DNA of 64,000 nucleotides from Deltaproteobacteria bacterium (GTDB taxonomy: Bacteria; Desulfobacterota; Desulfobacteria; Desulfobacterales; UBA2156). Under the pieces are notes generated by a model, which saw nothing but the letters and a program-made list of their open reading frames with translations, was not told where the DNA came from and did not search any database. The stretch is taken from the NCBI GenBank assembly GCA_019309485.1, contig JAFDGC010000006.1, positions 1 to 64,000 on the forward strand, given 5' to 3'. Shown piece after piece: positions 25,662 to 34,999 of the stretch. How positions within the stretch are numbered: the first letter of the stretch is position 1; each line of letters starts with the position of its first letter. The position numbers and the translations under genes were made by a program.

Positions 25662-27980
25662 TTGTTCTCGCGCCTTGAATATATTCGCTATAACCTCGCC
25701 GCAAAATTGATCATCATGCTGGGCATGGTGCTTTTGGGCATCTTTGCGGTCTGGGCGCACTATAACCTCCAATATCAGAAAAACCTGTTGATCGATTACA
25801 GTATCAAAAGCACGGATCGTCTCATCAACACCATCAAGCTGGGCGCCTACTATTCCATGCTGACCAACAGCCGGGAAGACATCAATCAGATCATCAAGAA
25901 CATATCGACCCAACCCGAGTTCGAAGCCATCCGCATTTACAACAAGTCCGGGCAAATCAAGTATTCCAAAAATCCCGGGGAAATCGATCAAACCACGGAT
26001 ACCCAGCAACAGGCCTGCATTATCTGCCACATGACGGAGCCTCCTCTTACGGAACTCACGCTTTCCCAAAGAATTCGGATCTTCGACGCTCCCGAGGGTC
26101 ATCGTCTTCTAGGAACCATCAGCCCCATCTATAACGAACCCCAGTGCAGCAATGCAGACTGCCACTTCCATCCGCAGGACAAAAAAATCCTGGGAGCACT
26201 GGACGTCGTGGTATCCTTGGAAAAGTTGGATGAACAGATCACGCGGTCGGAAAGGAATTTTTTCGGATTCGCCATGCTGATCTTCCTTTTCACTTCCACA
26301 ATTATTATTCTTTTTATCATCAAGTTCGTCAATCAGCCCATCAAAAAACTCATCGAAGGCGCCCGACGGGTCGCCAAAGGGGAATACACGGGAACCATTC
26401 AAATCGAACAAATCGACGAGATGAGTGAACTGGCCGCTGCGTTTAACCACATGTGCAATGAAGTGCTCAAGCACGAAACCGAACTGAAAGCAAAGCAAAA
26501 GGAATATAAAAACCTGTTCGAATCCGTTCCGTGTCTTATCACGGTCCAGGATCGAAATTTCAAACTGTTGAATTACAACCGGGAATTTTCCGATATGTTC
26601 AATCCCGTTCCCGGGGATTATTGTTTTCGTGCCTACAAGGGCCGCAGCCGAAAATGCGATCCCTGTCCGGTGGAGCAAACCTTCAAAGACGGGCAATCCC
26701 ACCACGCAGAAGAAACCGGCCTGGGAAAGGACGGCACCGTTCGGCACTGGATCGTCAGGACATCACCCATCACCAATGAAAAGGGAGATATCATCGCCGC
26801 CATGGAGATCTCCCTGGACATCACGGACAGGCGGAACCTCGAGGTCGAGCTTGCCAAGTCCGAAGAAAAGTACCACGCGATTTTCAGCAATATTCCCAAC
26901 CCCGTTTTTGTCCTGGGTGAGGACAATTATGAGATACTCGATGCCAACAACAGTGTCGAAGCCGTGTACGGCTACAAAACCGAAGAGCTGCTCCATCAAC
27001 CTTTTTTGATGCTTTTCCCGGAAAAGGAGCGGGAACATTACGGCTTTAAGATTTTGGTGTCCAGTGTCCTGGATCGGGTGAAGCACGTCCATAAATCCGG
27101 GAAAACACTCTATGTGAACATCCGGATTTCCCCTTCCGAAATCGGCGGAAAAAAAGTGTTCCTGGTGACCACCAGCGACATCACCCAGCGGCTGGAGGCC
27201 GAACAGCAGCTCATTCAGGCCGGGAAGATGGCCACCCTTGGAGAAATGACCACCGGCATCGCCCATGAACTGAATCAACCGCTTTCGGTCATCAAGACCG
27301 TGAGCAGTTTTTTCATCGATAAAATCCGAAAGAAAGAACCCGTCGAGGAAAAAATCCTTTCGACCATGCTGACCAAGGTGGACAGCAATGTGGACCGCGC
27401 CACCCGGATCATCAATCACATGCGACAGTTCGCAAGAAAGTCGGAAATGGAACTGGAAAGGATCCGGATAAACGACGTCATCGAAAACGCACTGGAAATC
27501 TTCAGCCAGCAGTTGAAGGTGAAAGGCATCGAGATCATCCGGAATCTCGATCCCCAATTGCCCTATATCCTTGCAGACCCCGGAAGGCTGGAACAGGTGG
27601 TCATCAACCTGTTGGTCAACGCGCGGGACGCCATCGAAGATAAATGGCACACCCATGGGCGCAAGCCGGAAAACGAGAGGATCGAACTCACCACCCGTTG
27701 TGAAAACTACTGGGTGATCCTGGAAGTGCAAGACAGCGGGACGGGAATCCCTGAAAGTTTTTTGGAAAAGATATTCGAACCCTTTTTCACCACCAAGGAT
27801 GTGGGGAAAGGGACCGGGCTCGGGCTTTCCATCAGTTACGGGATCGTCACGGAGTGCGGGGGTAGAATCGAGGCCAAAAACGTGGAAGGCCACGGTGCCT
27901 GTTTTGTCCTGCGGTTCCCCGTTGCAAAAGTCGAAAAACCGGATTCTCAGCCCAAAGATCATCCGCAAACGGATACATAA
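25662..27980 (+). CDS. Membrane histidine kinase with c-type haem motifs
   Basis: A 772-residue sensor kinase. A membrane helix (about 15-37) is followed by a periplasmic domain with two haem c attachment motifs, CIICH (Cys119-His123) and CSNADCH (Cys162-His168). A second membrane helix (about 205-225), a HAMP domain, a PAS with Cys321, Cys332 and Cys335, a further PAS, HisKA ([12 protein letters not shown]) and an ATPase domain ([15 protein letters not shown]) complete it. The haem motifs point to periplasmic redox or gas sensing. TTG with GGAGG four bases upstream is taken as the start because the first helix would be cut by the first ATG. It follows hdrB and a small GC hairpin (25626-25640), and probably phosphorylates one of the receiver domains encoded here. 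Confidence 0.9.
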   Translation: MFSRLEYIRYNLAAKLIIMLGMVLLGIFAVWAHYNLQYQKNLLIDYSIKSTDRLINTIKLGAYYSMLTNSREDINQIIKNISTQPEFEAIRIYNKSGQIKYSKNPGEIDQTTDTQQQACIICHMTEPPLTELTLSQRIRIFDAPEGHRLLGTISPIYNEPQCSNADCHFHPQDKKILGALDVVVSLEKLDEQITRSERNFFGFAMLIFLFTSTIIILFIIKFVNQPIKKLIEGARRVAKGEYTGTIQIEQIDEMSELAAAFNHMCNEVLKHETELKAKQKEYKNLFESVPCLITVQDRNFKLLNYNREFSDMFNPVPGDYCFRAYKGRSRKCDPCPVEQTFKDGQSHHAEETGLGKDGTVRHWIVRTSPITNEKGDIIAAMEISLDITDRRNLEVELAKSEEKYHAIFSNIPNPVFVLGEDNYEILDANNSVEAVYGYKTEELLHQPFLMLFPEKEREHYGFKILVSSVLDRVKHVHKSGKTLYVNIRISPSEIGGKKVFLVTTSDITQRLEAEQQLIQAGKMATLGEMTTGIAHELNQPLSVIKTVSSFFIDKIRKKEPVEEKILSTMLTKVDSNVDRATRIINHMRQFARKSEMELERIRINDVIENALEIFSQQLKVKGIEIIRNLDPQLPYILADPGRLEQVVINLLVNARDAIEDKWHTHGRKPENERIELTTRCENYWVILEVQDSGTGIPESFLEKIFEPFFTTKDVGKGTGLGLSISYGIVTECGGRIEAKNVEGHGACFVLRFPVAKVEKPDSQPKDHPQTDT

Positions 27981-27990
27981 AGGATTCACC

Positions 27991-29133
27991 GTGGCTCAGG
28001 AAGGAAAACAAACGATTTTACTCGTCGACGATGAAGAGGATATCCGGGATGTACTGCGCATCGCCCTTTCCAATTCCGGATATGACGTGCTCACCGCAAA
28101 AGACGGGGACGAAGCTCTACGCATCTTTTCGGAAACGCGCCCTCCCATCGTTTTGACGGATATCAAGATGCCCGGGATGATCGACGGCATCGAATTGCTT
28201 CAGCGGATCAAACGGGAGAATCCGGACACCGAAGTCGTCATGATCACCGGCCACGGGGATATGGATCTGGCCATCCAAAGCTTGAAAAACGAAGCCACCG
28301 ATTTCATCACCAAGCCCATCAACGTGGAAGCACTCAGGGTCTCTTTGCAACGGGTCGAAGAAAAGATCCTCATGAAAAAGAAGCTTATGGAATACACCCA
28401 AAAGCTCGAGGCCATGATCCTGGAAAAGACGGAGCTTCGGGATCGCCTCTCCTCCCTGGGGCTGATGATCGGATCCATATCCCATGGTATGAAGGGGCTT
28501 TTGACCAATCTGGACGCCGGTCTTTATCTGCTTGATTCGGGTATCGCCAAGAACCACAAGGAGCGACTTCAGGAAGGCCTGGAAACGGTCCGGCAGACCA
28601 CCGGGCGCATCAAAAAATTGGTCCTGGACATTCTCTTCTACGCCAAGGAACGGGAACTCAAAATCCGGCCCTCGGAGGTCGTTCCATTCGCAGCGGAAGT
28701 CGCCGACGTCATTGAAAACAAGATCAAAGACAAACCGATGGAACTGGTCCGCAAGTTCGACAGGGCGCCGAAACAATGGAACATCGACCCGGATTTCCTC
28801 CGCACCGCGCTCATCAACATCCTCGAAAACGCAGTGGATGCCTGCCTTGAGGATACGGAAAAGCCTTTCCATCAAATCACCTTTGAAACGCTTGAACAAG
28901 ACGGGGAACTCGTCTTCAACATCCAGGACAACGGCACAGGGATGGACAGCGATACACTGGAGAAGGCGTTCAATTTGTTTTTCTCCACAAAGGGGACGAA
29001 AGGGACCGGCTTCGGGCTCTTCATCACGGACAACATCATCAAGCAACACGGGGGCACCATTCAGGTCAAATCGGCACGGGGAAAAGGGACCCAATTCTGC
29101 ATCCGGATTCCCTCCCCGGATCCCGACGCATAA
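27991..29133 (+). CDS. Receiver-histidine kinase
   Basis: A 380-residue soluble protein with a receiver domain at residues 5-120 (acidic pair in LLVDDEED, phosphoacceptor Asp57, TKPIN lysine) followed by a coiled linker, a diverged kinase core with His165 in SISHGMKG, and an ATPase domain (NAVDACLED, DNGTGM, GTGFGLFI). It lacks the PAS of the similar protein at 9974-11557. The start is GTG, ten bases after the haem kinase stop, so the pair is co-transcribed. It may be a relay step or phosphatase between the haem kinase and the receiver of the tandem HdrA. That link is inferred from position. Confidence 0.9.
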   Translation: MAQEGKQTILLVDDEEDIRDVLRIALSNSGYDVLTAKDGDEALRIFSETRPPIVLTDIKMPGMIDGIELLQRIKRENPDTEVVMITGHGDMDLAIQSLKNEATDFITKPINVEALRVSLQRVEEKILMKKKLMEYTQKLEAMILEKTELRDRLSSLGLMIGSISHGMKGLLTNLDAGLYLLDSGIAKNHKERLQEGLETVRQTTGRIKKLVLDILFYAKERELKIRPSEVVPFAAEVADVIENKIKDKPMELVRKFDRAPKQWNIDPDFLRTALINILENAVDACLEDTEKPFHQITFETLEQDGELVFNIQDNGTGMDSDTLEKAFNLFFSTKGTKGTGFGLFITDNIIKQHGGTIQVKSARGKGTQFCIRIPSPDPDA

Positions 29134-29205
29134 AACGCCCTGGAACCCTTTTTTCGCATTGATGCAACGTTCAACTCCTCAAGGAGTTTTGCCAATTTAA
29201 AGATT

Positions 29206-29290
29206 CGCTCGCTTACCCCGCAGCCCCGCAAGGCGGGATTTCCGCTTCTCTCCAACAAACAGTGGGGAGCTTCAAGATTCCGATGCCGTT
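29206..29290 (-). repeat. REP-like palindromic element, partial copy (B)
   Basis: On the minus strand, 29206-29255 closely matches 13737-13786 of the full copy: a GTTGGAG start, AAATCCCGCC, GCGGGGCTG and GCGAGCG. It lies between the convergent ends of the receiver-kinase and HMG-CoA-lyase genes, where it could end or stabilise transcripts. No gene is seen at 29134-29290. Confidence 0.65.
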
Positions 29291-30202
29291 TCACAACCGC
29301 AGGCCGAGCATTCTCGGCCCGCTTTTCATGACTTGGCCCGGGAGGGGATGGCCGACGATGGATTCCAGACGCCGGGCCGCCGCGATGAGGGCTTCCAGGT
29401 CGATGCCGGTTTCAACCCCCATTTCTTCCAGCATATAGACCGCGTCTTCGGTGGGGATATTGCCGGCGGCCCGGGGAACGTAGGGGCACCCCCCGAGGCC
29501 CCCCAGCGCCGTGTCAAACACCGTGGCACCCGACAGGAGCGCGGCGAAAAGATTGGCCATGGCGGTCCCCCGGTTGTTGTGAAAGTGCAGGATCAACTCG
29601 GTTTCAAAAAATCGCTCCCGGAACGCGTTCACTCTTTTTTCCACGAGATTCGGGACGGCCGTCCCCACGGTATCCGCCAGGATGACGGCGTCGGCTCCCT
29701 TGGAGACAAGGGCCCGGACAACCCGAAAGACTTCTGTTTCCGGGACGTCTCCCTGGAACGGGCATCCAAAAGCCACGGCCACGGCGCCGGTGACCGGTGC
29801 ATGATATTGCCGTGCCGCCTGGAAGATGGCATCGAGGTTTTTCAGCGCGGCATCGATGCCGCACTTCATGTTGGCGCGGCTGTGGGCGTCCGTGGCGGAA
29901 ACCACCGTGACCAGCCGCCCCGCCCCTGCCGAAAGGGCCCGCCGGGCCCCCTTTTCATTGAAGACCATGGCCGAAAGGAGGGTGTTTTTTCCGGACACCC
30001 GGGTCAACACCTGTTCGGCATCCTGAAATTGGGGCAAGGCCTTGACGCTGGCAAAGGAGGTGGCCTCCACTTCCGGGACGCCGGCAGCGATGAGGGCTTC
30101 GATGATTTCAACCTTTTCCGCCACGGGGAGGAGGCGTTTGAGGGATTGGAAACCGTCCCTGGGGCCGACTTCCCGGATCTTGACGGAACCCGGTAATTTC
30201 AC
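29291..30202 (-). CDS. HMG-CoA lyase-family enzyme
   Basis: A 303-residue TIM-barrel lyase of normal length for HMG-CoA lyase. It has the substrate/metal motif VGPRDGFQ, the metal-binding HFHNNRG, and the loop GGLGGCPYVPRAAGN with the catalytic cysteine. It should split HMG-CoA or a close relative into acetyl-CoA and a ketoacid-type product. Its ribosome site is weak and the start is GTG. It is the last gene of an operon with leuD and leuC, an unusual pairing that suggests a combined dehydratase-lyase route rather than leucine synthesis. Unlike the homologue at 5592-6758 it retains the catalytic cysteine. Confidence 0.88.
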   Translation of the reverse strand: MKLPGSVKIREVGPRDGFQSLKRLLPVAEKVEIIEALIAAGVPEVEATSFASVKALPQFQDAEQVLTRVSGKNTLLSAMVFNEKGARRALSAGAGRLVTVVSATDAHSRANMKCGIDAALKNLDAIFQAARQYHAPVTGAVAVAFGCPFQGDVPETEVFRVVRALVSKGADAVILADTVGTAVPNLVEKRVNAFRERFFETELILHFHNNRGTAMANLFAALLSGATVFDTALGGLGGCPYVPRAAGNIPTEDAVYMLEEMGVETGIDLEALIAAARRLESIVGHPLPGQVMKSGPRMLGLRL

Positions 30203-30272
30203 GGCGCCGCGGCTCCGTTTCCATCCCGGCCCGTCTTCTTGGTGTTTGGAAGAAAATCGGATGCGCCGGGGG

Positions 30273-30770
30273 TCATTCCTTTTCCTTGGCCTTGGCGATA
30301 TGCCCCATGAGGCCGCCGTCTTGAATAATGCGCTGCATAAAGGGCGGAATCGGTTTGGAGGAAAAAACCGCGCCCGTGGTCAGGTTCGTGATCCTGCCCG
30401 ATGACAGATCCGCTTCCACCGTATCCCCTTCGGATACGCCCGCAACGGCGTCGCTGCTTTCCAGAATGGGCAGGCCCATGTTGAAGGCGTTGCGGTAGAA
30501 AATCCTGGCAAAACTCGAGGCGATGACGCACGGGATGCCCCGGGCCTTGATGGCGATGGGAGCGTGTTCCCGGGAGGAACCGCATCCGAAATTGGTTCCT
30601 GCCACGATGATGTCTCCGGGCCTGGCGTCAAAGACGAATCGGGAGTCTTCATCTTCCATGCAATGGGCCGCCAGTGCCTCCGGATCCGACTCATTGAGAT
30701 ACCGTGCGGGGATGATGGCGTCCGTGTCCACGTTGGCGCCGAACTTCCATGCTCTGCCCTCAAACCGCAT
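30273..30770 (-). CDS. leuD: Aconitase-family dehydratase small subunit (LeuD-like)
   Basis: A 165-residue swivel-domain subunit with the family motif [11 protein letters not shown] and an N-terminal [11 protein letters not shown]. Paired with the LeuC-like subunit it isomerises or dehydrates 2-hydroxy- or 3-alkyl-malate-type acids; 3-isopropylmalate is the usual substrate, but homoaconitate and dimethylmalate enzymes look the same. The ATG is taken six codons inside the longest frame because AAAGGAG lies five bases upstream. The next gene is an HMG-CoA-type lyase, with no leuA or leuB nearby, so the biological substrate is left open. Confidence 0.88.
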   Translation of the reverse strand: MRFEGRAWKFGANVDTDAIIPARYLNESDPEALAAHCMEDEDSRFVFDARPGDIIVAGTNFGCGSSREHAPIAIKARGIPCVIASSFARIFYRNAFNMGLPILESSDAVAGVSEGDTVEADLSSGRITNLTTGAVFSSKPIPPFMQRIIQDGGLMGHIAKAKEKE

Positions 30771-30786
30771 TGATTCTCCTTTTTCC

Positions 30787-30912
30787 AAGTAACTTCAATG
30801 TGTTGTTTTCGATAACGATCACGATCTCGATACCGCTACCGATTTTGATAAACCCTGTACTTCTAATTTTCTTGGACCCTTGGCCCCTCGAACCCTTTTT
30901 CCCCTTCACGCA
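30787..30912 (+). repeat. Dispersed GATACC-type intergenic repeat, copy 2
   Basis: This closely matches 112-255 in the same orientation: the shared AACTTCAA(C/T)GTGTTGTTTTC start, GATAACGATCACGAT tandem part and CCCCTCGAACCC tail. It fills the 190 bases between leuC and leuD inside their operon, so it is transcribed with them. Confidence 0.75.
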
Positions 30913-30963
30913 CCCTCAACGTGTCACTTTATGATACATCCTCGCCAAGGGCGGGGTGCAACG

Positions 30964-32235
30964 CTAATACAAAACGCCAAGATCATCCGGACCGGCGAGC
31001 CGCCCGAGTACCGCGGAGGCCGCGGCCACGGCCGGGTTGGAAAGATAGACTTCGCTTTTCCGGTGCCCCATGCGTCCCACGAAATTTCGGTTGGTGGTGG
31101 CCACGGCCCGTTCCCCCTCGGCCAGGATCCCCATGTATCCGCCCAGGCAGGGGCCGCAGGTGGGGGGGCTGATGACCGCCCCGGCATCGAGAAAAACATC
31201 GAAAAGACCCTCTGTCAGGGCCTGTTTATAAACGGCGGGGGTGGCCGGGATGATGATCAGGCGAACGCCCGGGGCCGCTTTTTTCCCCTTTAAGACTTTC
31301 GCCGCCGTGGCCAAATCCGAAAACCTCCCGTTGGTGCAGGAACCGATCACCGCCTGATCGATGGGGATCTTTCCCACGTCGCGGATCCCCCGGACATTTT
31401 CGGGAAGGTGGGGAAAAGCCACCTGGGGCTCGATGCCCGACACGTCGATCTCCACGATGTCTTTGTACGATGCGTCCGGATCGCTTTCATAAAAACGGTA
31501 GGGCCGCTCGGCCCGTTGATGCACATACGTTTCCACTACGCCGTCGGGAATGAAAATGCCGTTTTTCGCCCCCGCCTCGATGGCCATGTTGGCCATGGTG
31601 AACCGTTCGTCCATGGACAGGGTGTCGACGGTTTCCCCGGTGAATTCCATGGCCTGATAGAGGGCGCCGTCGACGCCGATCCTGCCGATGGTATACAGGA
31701 TCAGATCTTTGCCGTCCACCCAGGGCCGGCGGGTTCCGGAATAGACGAATTTCACCGTTTCCGGAACCTTGAACCATAGCCGGCCGGTTGCCATGACAGC
31801 GGCAAGGTCCGTGCTCCCGACGCCTGTGGCGAACGCGCCCAACCCACCGTAGGTGCAGGTATGGCTGTCCGCGCCGATGACGAGATCCCCCGGCAGGACG
31901 ATCCCCTGTTCCGGAAGCAACACGTGTTCGATGCCTGCATTCCCGCCCTCGAAATAATGCGTCAGATCCTGTTCCCGGGCGAACCTGCGCATGAACGCAC
32001 ACTGCTGGGCGGACTTGATGTCCTTGTTGGGGGCGAAATGATCCGCCACCAGGACCACCTTGTTTTTGTCAAAAACGGTCTTCCGCCCTGTTTTGCGGAA
32101 CTGTTCGATGGCAATGGGCGCGGTAATGTCGTTTCCCAGGGCCACATCCACCCGGGCGTCGATGAGATCCCCTGGACGGACCGCCTCTTTTCCGGCATGG
32201 GCGGCCAATATTTTTTCAGTGATGGTCATCCCCAT
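30964..32235 (-). CDS. leuC: Aconitase-family dehydratase large subunit (LeuC-like)
   Basis: A 423-residue protein, the length of the short (archaeal-type) LeuC/homoaconitase subunits. It has the three [4Fe-4S] cysteines in GSCTNGR and CGPCLGG and the substrate loop GADSHTCTYGG. It binds the labile cluster that activates water removal and addition in hydroxy-acid isomerisation. It leads a minus-strand operon with a repeat element, leuD and an HMG-CoA-type lyase. Its promoter has an overlapping palindrome, so it is probably regulated. 3-Isopropylmalate dehydratase is the default name; a role in a branched-chain acid pathway with the lyase is possible. Confidence 0.88.
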   Translation of the reverse strand: MGMTITEKILAAHAGKEAVRPGDLIDARVDVALGNDITAPIAIEQFRKTGRKTVFDKNKVVLVADHFAPNKDIKSAQQCAFMRRFAREQDLTHYFEGGNAGIEHVLLPEQGIVLPGDLVIGADSHTCTYGGLGAFATGVGSTDLAAVMATGRLWFKVPETVKFVYSGTRRPWVDGKDLILYTIGRIGVDGALYQAMEFTGETVDTLSMDERFTMANMAIEAGAKNGIFIPDGVVETYVHQRAERPYRFYESDPDASYKDIVEIDVSGIEPQVAFPHLPENVRGIRDVGKIPIDQAVIGSCTNGRFSDLATAAKVLKGKKAAPGVRLIIIPATPAVYKQALTEGLFDVFLDAGAVISPPTCGPCLGGYMGILAEGERAVATTNRNFVGRMGHRKSEVYLSNPAVAAASAVLGRLAGPDDLGVLY

Positions 32236-32271
32236 CGCAGGTGATTCCTTTCCCCGATCCGATTAAAGTAT

Positions 32272-32303
32272 AAAAGTATATTGACATACTTTTAATTGTT
32301 GTC
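32272..32303 (-). promoter_or_regulatory. Promoter of leuC operon with palindromic operator
   Basis: Reading leftward, TTGACA (32303-32298) is followed 17-19 bases later by AATATA/TATACT. The inverted repeat AAAAGTAT, six bases, ATACTTTT (32272-32293) covers the -10 region. This suggests a regulator of the leuC-leuD-lyase operon. The rest of the gap up to 32438 shows only the Shine-Dalgarno of the rightward gene. Confidence 0.5.
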
Positions 32304-32438
32304 AAGGGTCTTTTGAACGCACAAAAAGCCGGAACCCCACTCTCTTTTCCCCGTCCATGCCGGGTGTCCATTGACAAGGGACGCCGGTTTTTATATCCCT
32401 TTATACACCTTTTCACCCGAAACAAAAGGAGACTCTTC

Positions 32439-33194
32439 ATGCCCGATGCGCCCCTGGTATTCGAGGCCCTGGACCGGGAGGACAGAGCCCGGTTCATTCT
32501 GGACATCTTTCACCGGATCCTCATCCATTACGCCCTGTGGTTCACGGAAATCCGGCACCAGATGGGGCCGGACAAGGCCCTGGAGATGCTGGGGGCGGCC
32601 TGGGACCGGGGCTATCCGATCCAGATGCGCCGCCTTTCCAAGCTCCTTCATTTCAACCTGGAAAACAACCTCCCCGAAGCCCTTCTGAACATGCCCGTGG
32701 AAGAGCAAAAGGCCCTTCTGGAAGGGGTCGCCGCCAACTGGCTGGCCAATGACGGAGTATGGTTCCAGACTGTGGAGTTTTCCAGCGGCATGGTGGATGC
32801 CAAGCGGTGCAACGATGCCTGCTGGGGGCATTTTTCCCCCTTCGAAGCCTGGTCCATCAAGCGCTTTGCATCCATTCCGGAAAATGCGGGGCTGGAAGGG
32901 CTCAAAAGCGCATTGACCTATCGCATCTACGCCTTGATCAACCGGTATTCCATCCTCGATGAGGGCCCCGACGCCTTTATTTTCCAAATGAACGAATGCC
33001 GGGTGCAATCCGCCCGGAAGCGCAAGGGGCTGGACGATTACCCCTGCAAGTCCGGCGGCACCGTGGAATACACCTATTTCGCAAAGGCCATGGATCCACG
33101 CATTCACGTGGAGTGCATCGGGTGTCCCCCGGATCCCCACCCGGATGAATGGTTCTGCTGCTGGCGCTTTTCGATCCCCGACGCGGCTTCTTAA
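32439..33194 (+). CDS. DUF6125-type cytosolic protein
   Basis: A 251-residue soluble protein with no signal peptide. It has several conserved-looking Cys and Trp positions (NDACWGHFSPFEAW, CIGCPPDPHPDEWFCCW) that recall the DUF6125 family seen in Desulfobacterota. Its function is not known; the C-terminal cysteines could bind a metal. AAAGGAG precedes the ATG. It is 21 bases upstream of an alcohol dehydrogenase gene, so they probably form an operon. It is divergent from leuC. Confidence 0.7.
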   Translation: MPDAPLVFEALDREDRARFILDIFHRILIHYALWFTEIRHQMGPDKALEMLGAAWDRGYPIQMRRLSKLLHFNLENNLPEALLNMPVEEQKALLEGVAANWLANDGVWFQTVEFSSGMVDAKRCNDACWGHFSPFEAWSIKRFASIPENAGLEGLKSALTYRIYALINRYSILDEGPDAFIFQMNECRVQSARKRKGLDDYPCKSGGTVEYTYFAKAMDPRIHVECIGCPPDPHPDEWFCCWRFSIPDAAS

Positions 33195-33215
33195 ATCGGG
33201 GATGCAGGAGATCCC

Positions 33216-34259
33216 ATGAAAGCCCTGATTCTACGACAAGTCACCGATACGGCCCAAAATCCCGCGCCCCTGGAGCTTGTGGAAATCCCGGTTCCGGTAC
33301 CAGGCGAAAACGAAATCAGGATCAACGTCACCGTTTGCGGCGTCTGTCACACGGAACTGGACGAAATCGAAGGTCGGACACCGCCGAGCGTCTTTCCCAT
33401 GATTCCGGGGCACCAGGTGGTGGGCAGGGTGGCGGAAAAGGGTCCCGGGGCACATCGGTTTCGCATCGGGGACCGGGTGGGGGTGGCCTGGATTTTTTCC
33501 ACCTGCGGCGCCTGCGGCCACTGCATCAACGGGGAGGAAAACCTGTGCCCGGATTTCCAAGCCACGGGAAGGGACGCGCCCGGCGGCTATGCCGAGTCCA
33601 TGACCGTTAAAGAAGACTTTGTGTTTCAAATCCCCGACGTTTTCTCGGACGCCGAGGCCGCGCCCCTGTTGTGCGCCGGGGCCATCGGCATGCGGTCCTT
33701 GCGCCTTTCCGGGATCCGAAAAGGTCAACGGATGGGATTAACCGGTTTCGGAGCATCCGCCCACCTCGTGATCCAAACGGTGCGGCACGGGTATCCCGGC
33801 ACACGGATTTACGTCTTCGCCCGAAGCGCGGCCGAACGGGAATTCGCGCTGACACTCGGGGCGGCCTGGGCGGGCGATACCACCGAAACACCCCCGGAAA
33901 AACTGGACGCCGTCATCGATACCACACCGGCCTGGAAACCGGTGGTGGAAGCGCTGAAACACCTCAAGCCGGGCGGCCGGCTGGTCGTCAATGCCATCCG
34001 CAAAGAAGAAGTCGATAAAAAAGAACTCCTTGGCCTCGATTATCCCGAGCACCTGTGGCTGGAAAAAGAGATCAAGAGTGTGGCCAATGTGGCCCGAAAA
34101 GACGTGAGCGATTTCCTGCGTGTGGCCGCGGAAATCCCCATCAAGCCTCACATCCAGGAGTTCCCCCTGGAAAGGGCCAATGAGGCGCTCCTGGAACTGA
34201 AACAAAGAAAAGCCCGGGGCGCCAAGGTCCTGCGGATCCGTCATCCGGACAAAGAATAG
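33216..34259 (+). CDS. Zinc-dependent alcohol dehydrogenase
   Basis: A 347-residue medium-chain dehydrogenase. The catalytic zinc ligands lie in GVCHTEL and GHQVVG, and the structural-zinc cysteines in CGACGHCINGEENLC. The NAD(P) site reads TGFGASAH rather than the usual GxGxxG, as in some bacterial zinc-type alcohol dehydrogenases. It should oxidise an alcohol or reduce an aldehyde. GGAGA precedes the ATG, and it follows the DUF6125 gene closely, which may help with the same substrate. The substrate is unknown. Confidence 0.88.
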   Translation: MKALILRQVTDTAQNPAPLELVEIPVPVPGENEIRINVTVCGVCHTELDEIEGRTPPSVFPMIPGHQVVGRVAEKGPGAHRFRIGDRVGVAWIFSTCGACGHCINGEENLCPDFQATGRDAPGGYAESMTVKEDFVFQIPDVFSDAEAAPLLCAGAIGMRSLRLSGIRKGQRMGLTGFGASAHLVIQTVRHGYPGTRIYVFARSAAEREFALTLGAAWAGDTTETPPEKLDAVIDTTPAWKPVVEALKHLKPGGRLVVNAIRKEEVDKKELLGLDYPEHLWLEKEIKSVANVARKDVSDFLRVAAEIPIKPHIQEFPLERANEALLELKQRKARGAKVLRIRHPDKE

Positions 34260-34268
34260 CGAACTCTC

Positions 34269-34994
34269 TCAAACAGCGCCAGTGCTCGATCCCCAATCGA
34301 CCGGTTTGCATCCTTTTTTCATCAGAACCGCCGTCACCGCTTCCATGGCTTCTTCCATGGAAAGGTGCTCCATGTTGAGGACCAGGTCGTAATTCAGGGG
34401 GTCGGCCACATCCGCGTTAAAGGATTTCCGGATAAAGGCCTGACGCTTGGATTCCCGGTTGATGGCCCGTCGTCGGGCATCTTCGGGCGGCACCTCGTAG
34501 TCCCTGGATATATTTTCCACCCGGGTTTCCAGCGGCGCCACCACTCGGACCGCCAGGCGTTCTTCGGGCGGGAGGATGAAATTGGCCCCCCGTCCCACGA
34601 TGACCGCATTGCCGTGCTTCCCTATGACCCCGATTACCCGCATGAGATGATCCAGGTAGACCCCGGGCCACAGATATTGCTTGTTGACCAAGGAAGAAAT
34701 AAAGTCTTCGATGCCCGAAAGGCGATGCTTTTCGAGGGTGTCCACCACCGCGGTACTGATGTCGGCGCTCCTTGCGATGCGCTGGATGATCTCCCGTTCA
34801 AACAGATCGAATCCCATTTTTTCGGCGATGCGCCGGGCCACCACTTTGCCGCCGCTTCCCGGCAGAGAAGAAACGGTGACCACGGACATGGGGCGCACTT
34901 TGCCGTCGGCCTGCACTTCTTTGGACTTTTCCCATTTTTCCAGTTGTTCCAGGATGTAGCTTCTGAAATCGTATTCCGTGCGTGCGTCTTCCAT
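34269..34994 (-). CDS. Cytidylate-kinase-like P-loop protein
   Basis: A 241-residue protein of the cytidylate-kinase-like family. A P-loop variant SSLPGSGGKVVARRIAEKMG lies near residue 40, followed by FEREIIQRIA and a long helical region with RESKRQAFIRK. In Desulfobacterota such proteins are common and of uncertain role; they are not the essential Cmk. The start follows AAAGGAGTGG; a longer frame runs into a repeat element and is rejected. It is convergent with the alcohol dehydrogenase gene, with only nine bases between stops. Confidence 0.8.
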   Translation of the reverse strand: MEDARTEYDFRSYILEQLEKWEKSKEVQADGKVRPMSVVTVSSLPGSGGKVVARRIAEKMGFDLFEREIIQRIARSADISTAVVDTLEKHRLSGIEDFISSLVNKQYLWPGVYLDHLMRVIGVIGKHGNAVIVGRGANFILPPEERLAVRVVAPLETRVENISRDYEVPPEDARRRAINRESKRQAFIRKSFNADVADPLNYDLVLNMEHLSMEEAMEAVTAVLMKKGCKPVDWGSSTGAV

Positions 34995-34999
34995 TCCAC

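Noticed and set aside
30273-32235. Plain leucine biosynthesis (leuCD)
   Set aside because: Kept only as family name. leuA and leuB are absent and the third gene is a lyase, so the pathway is left open.
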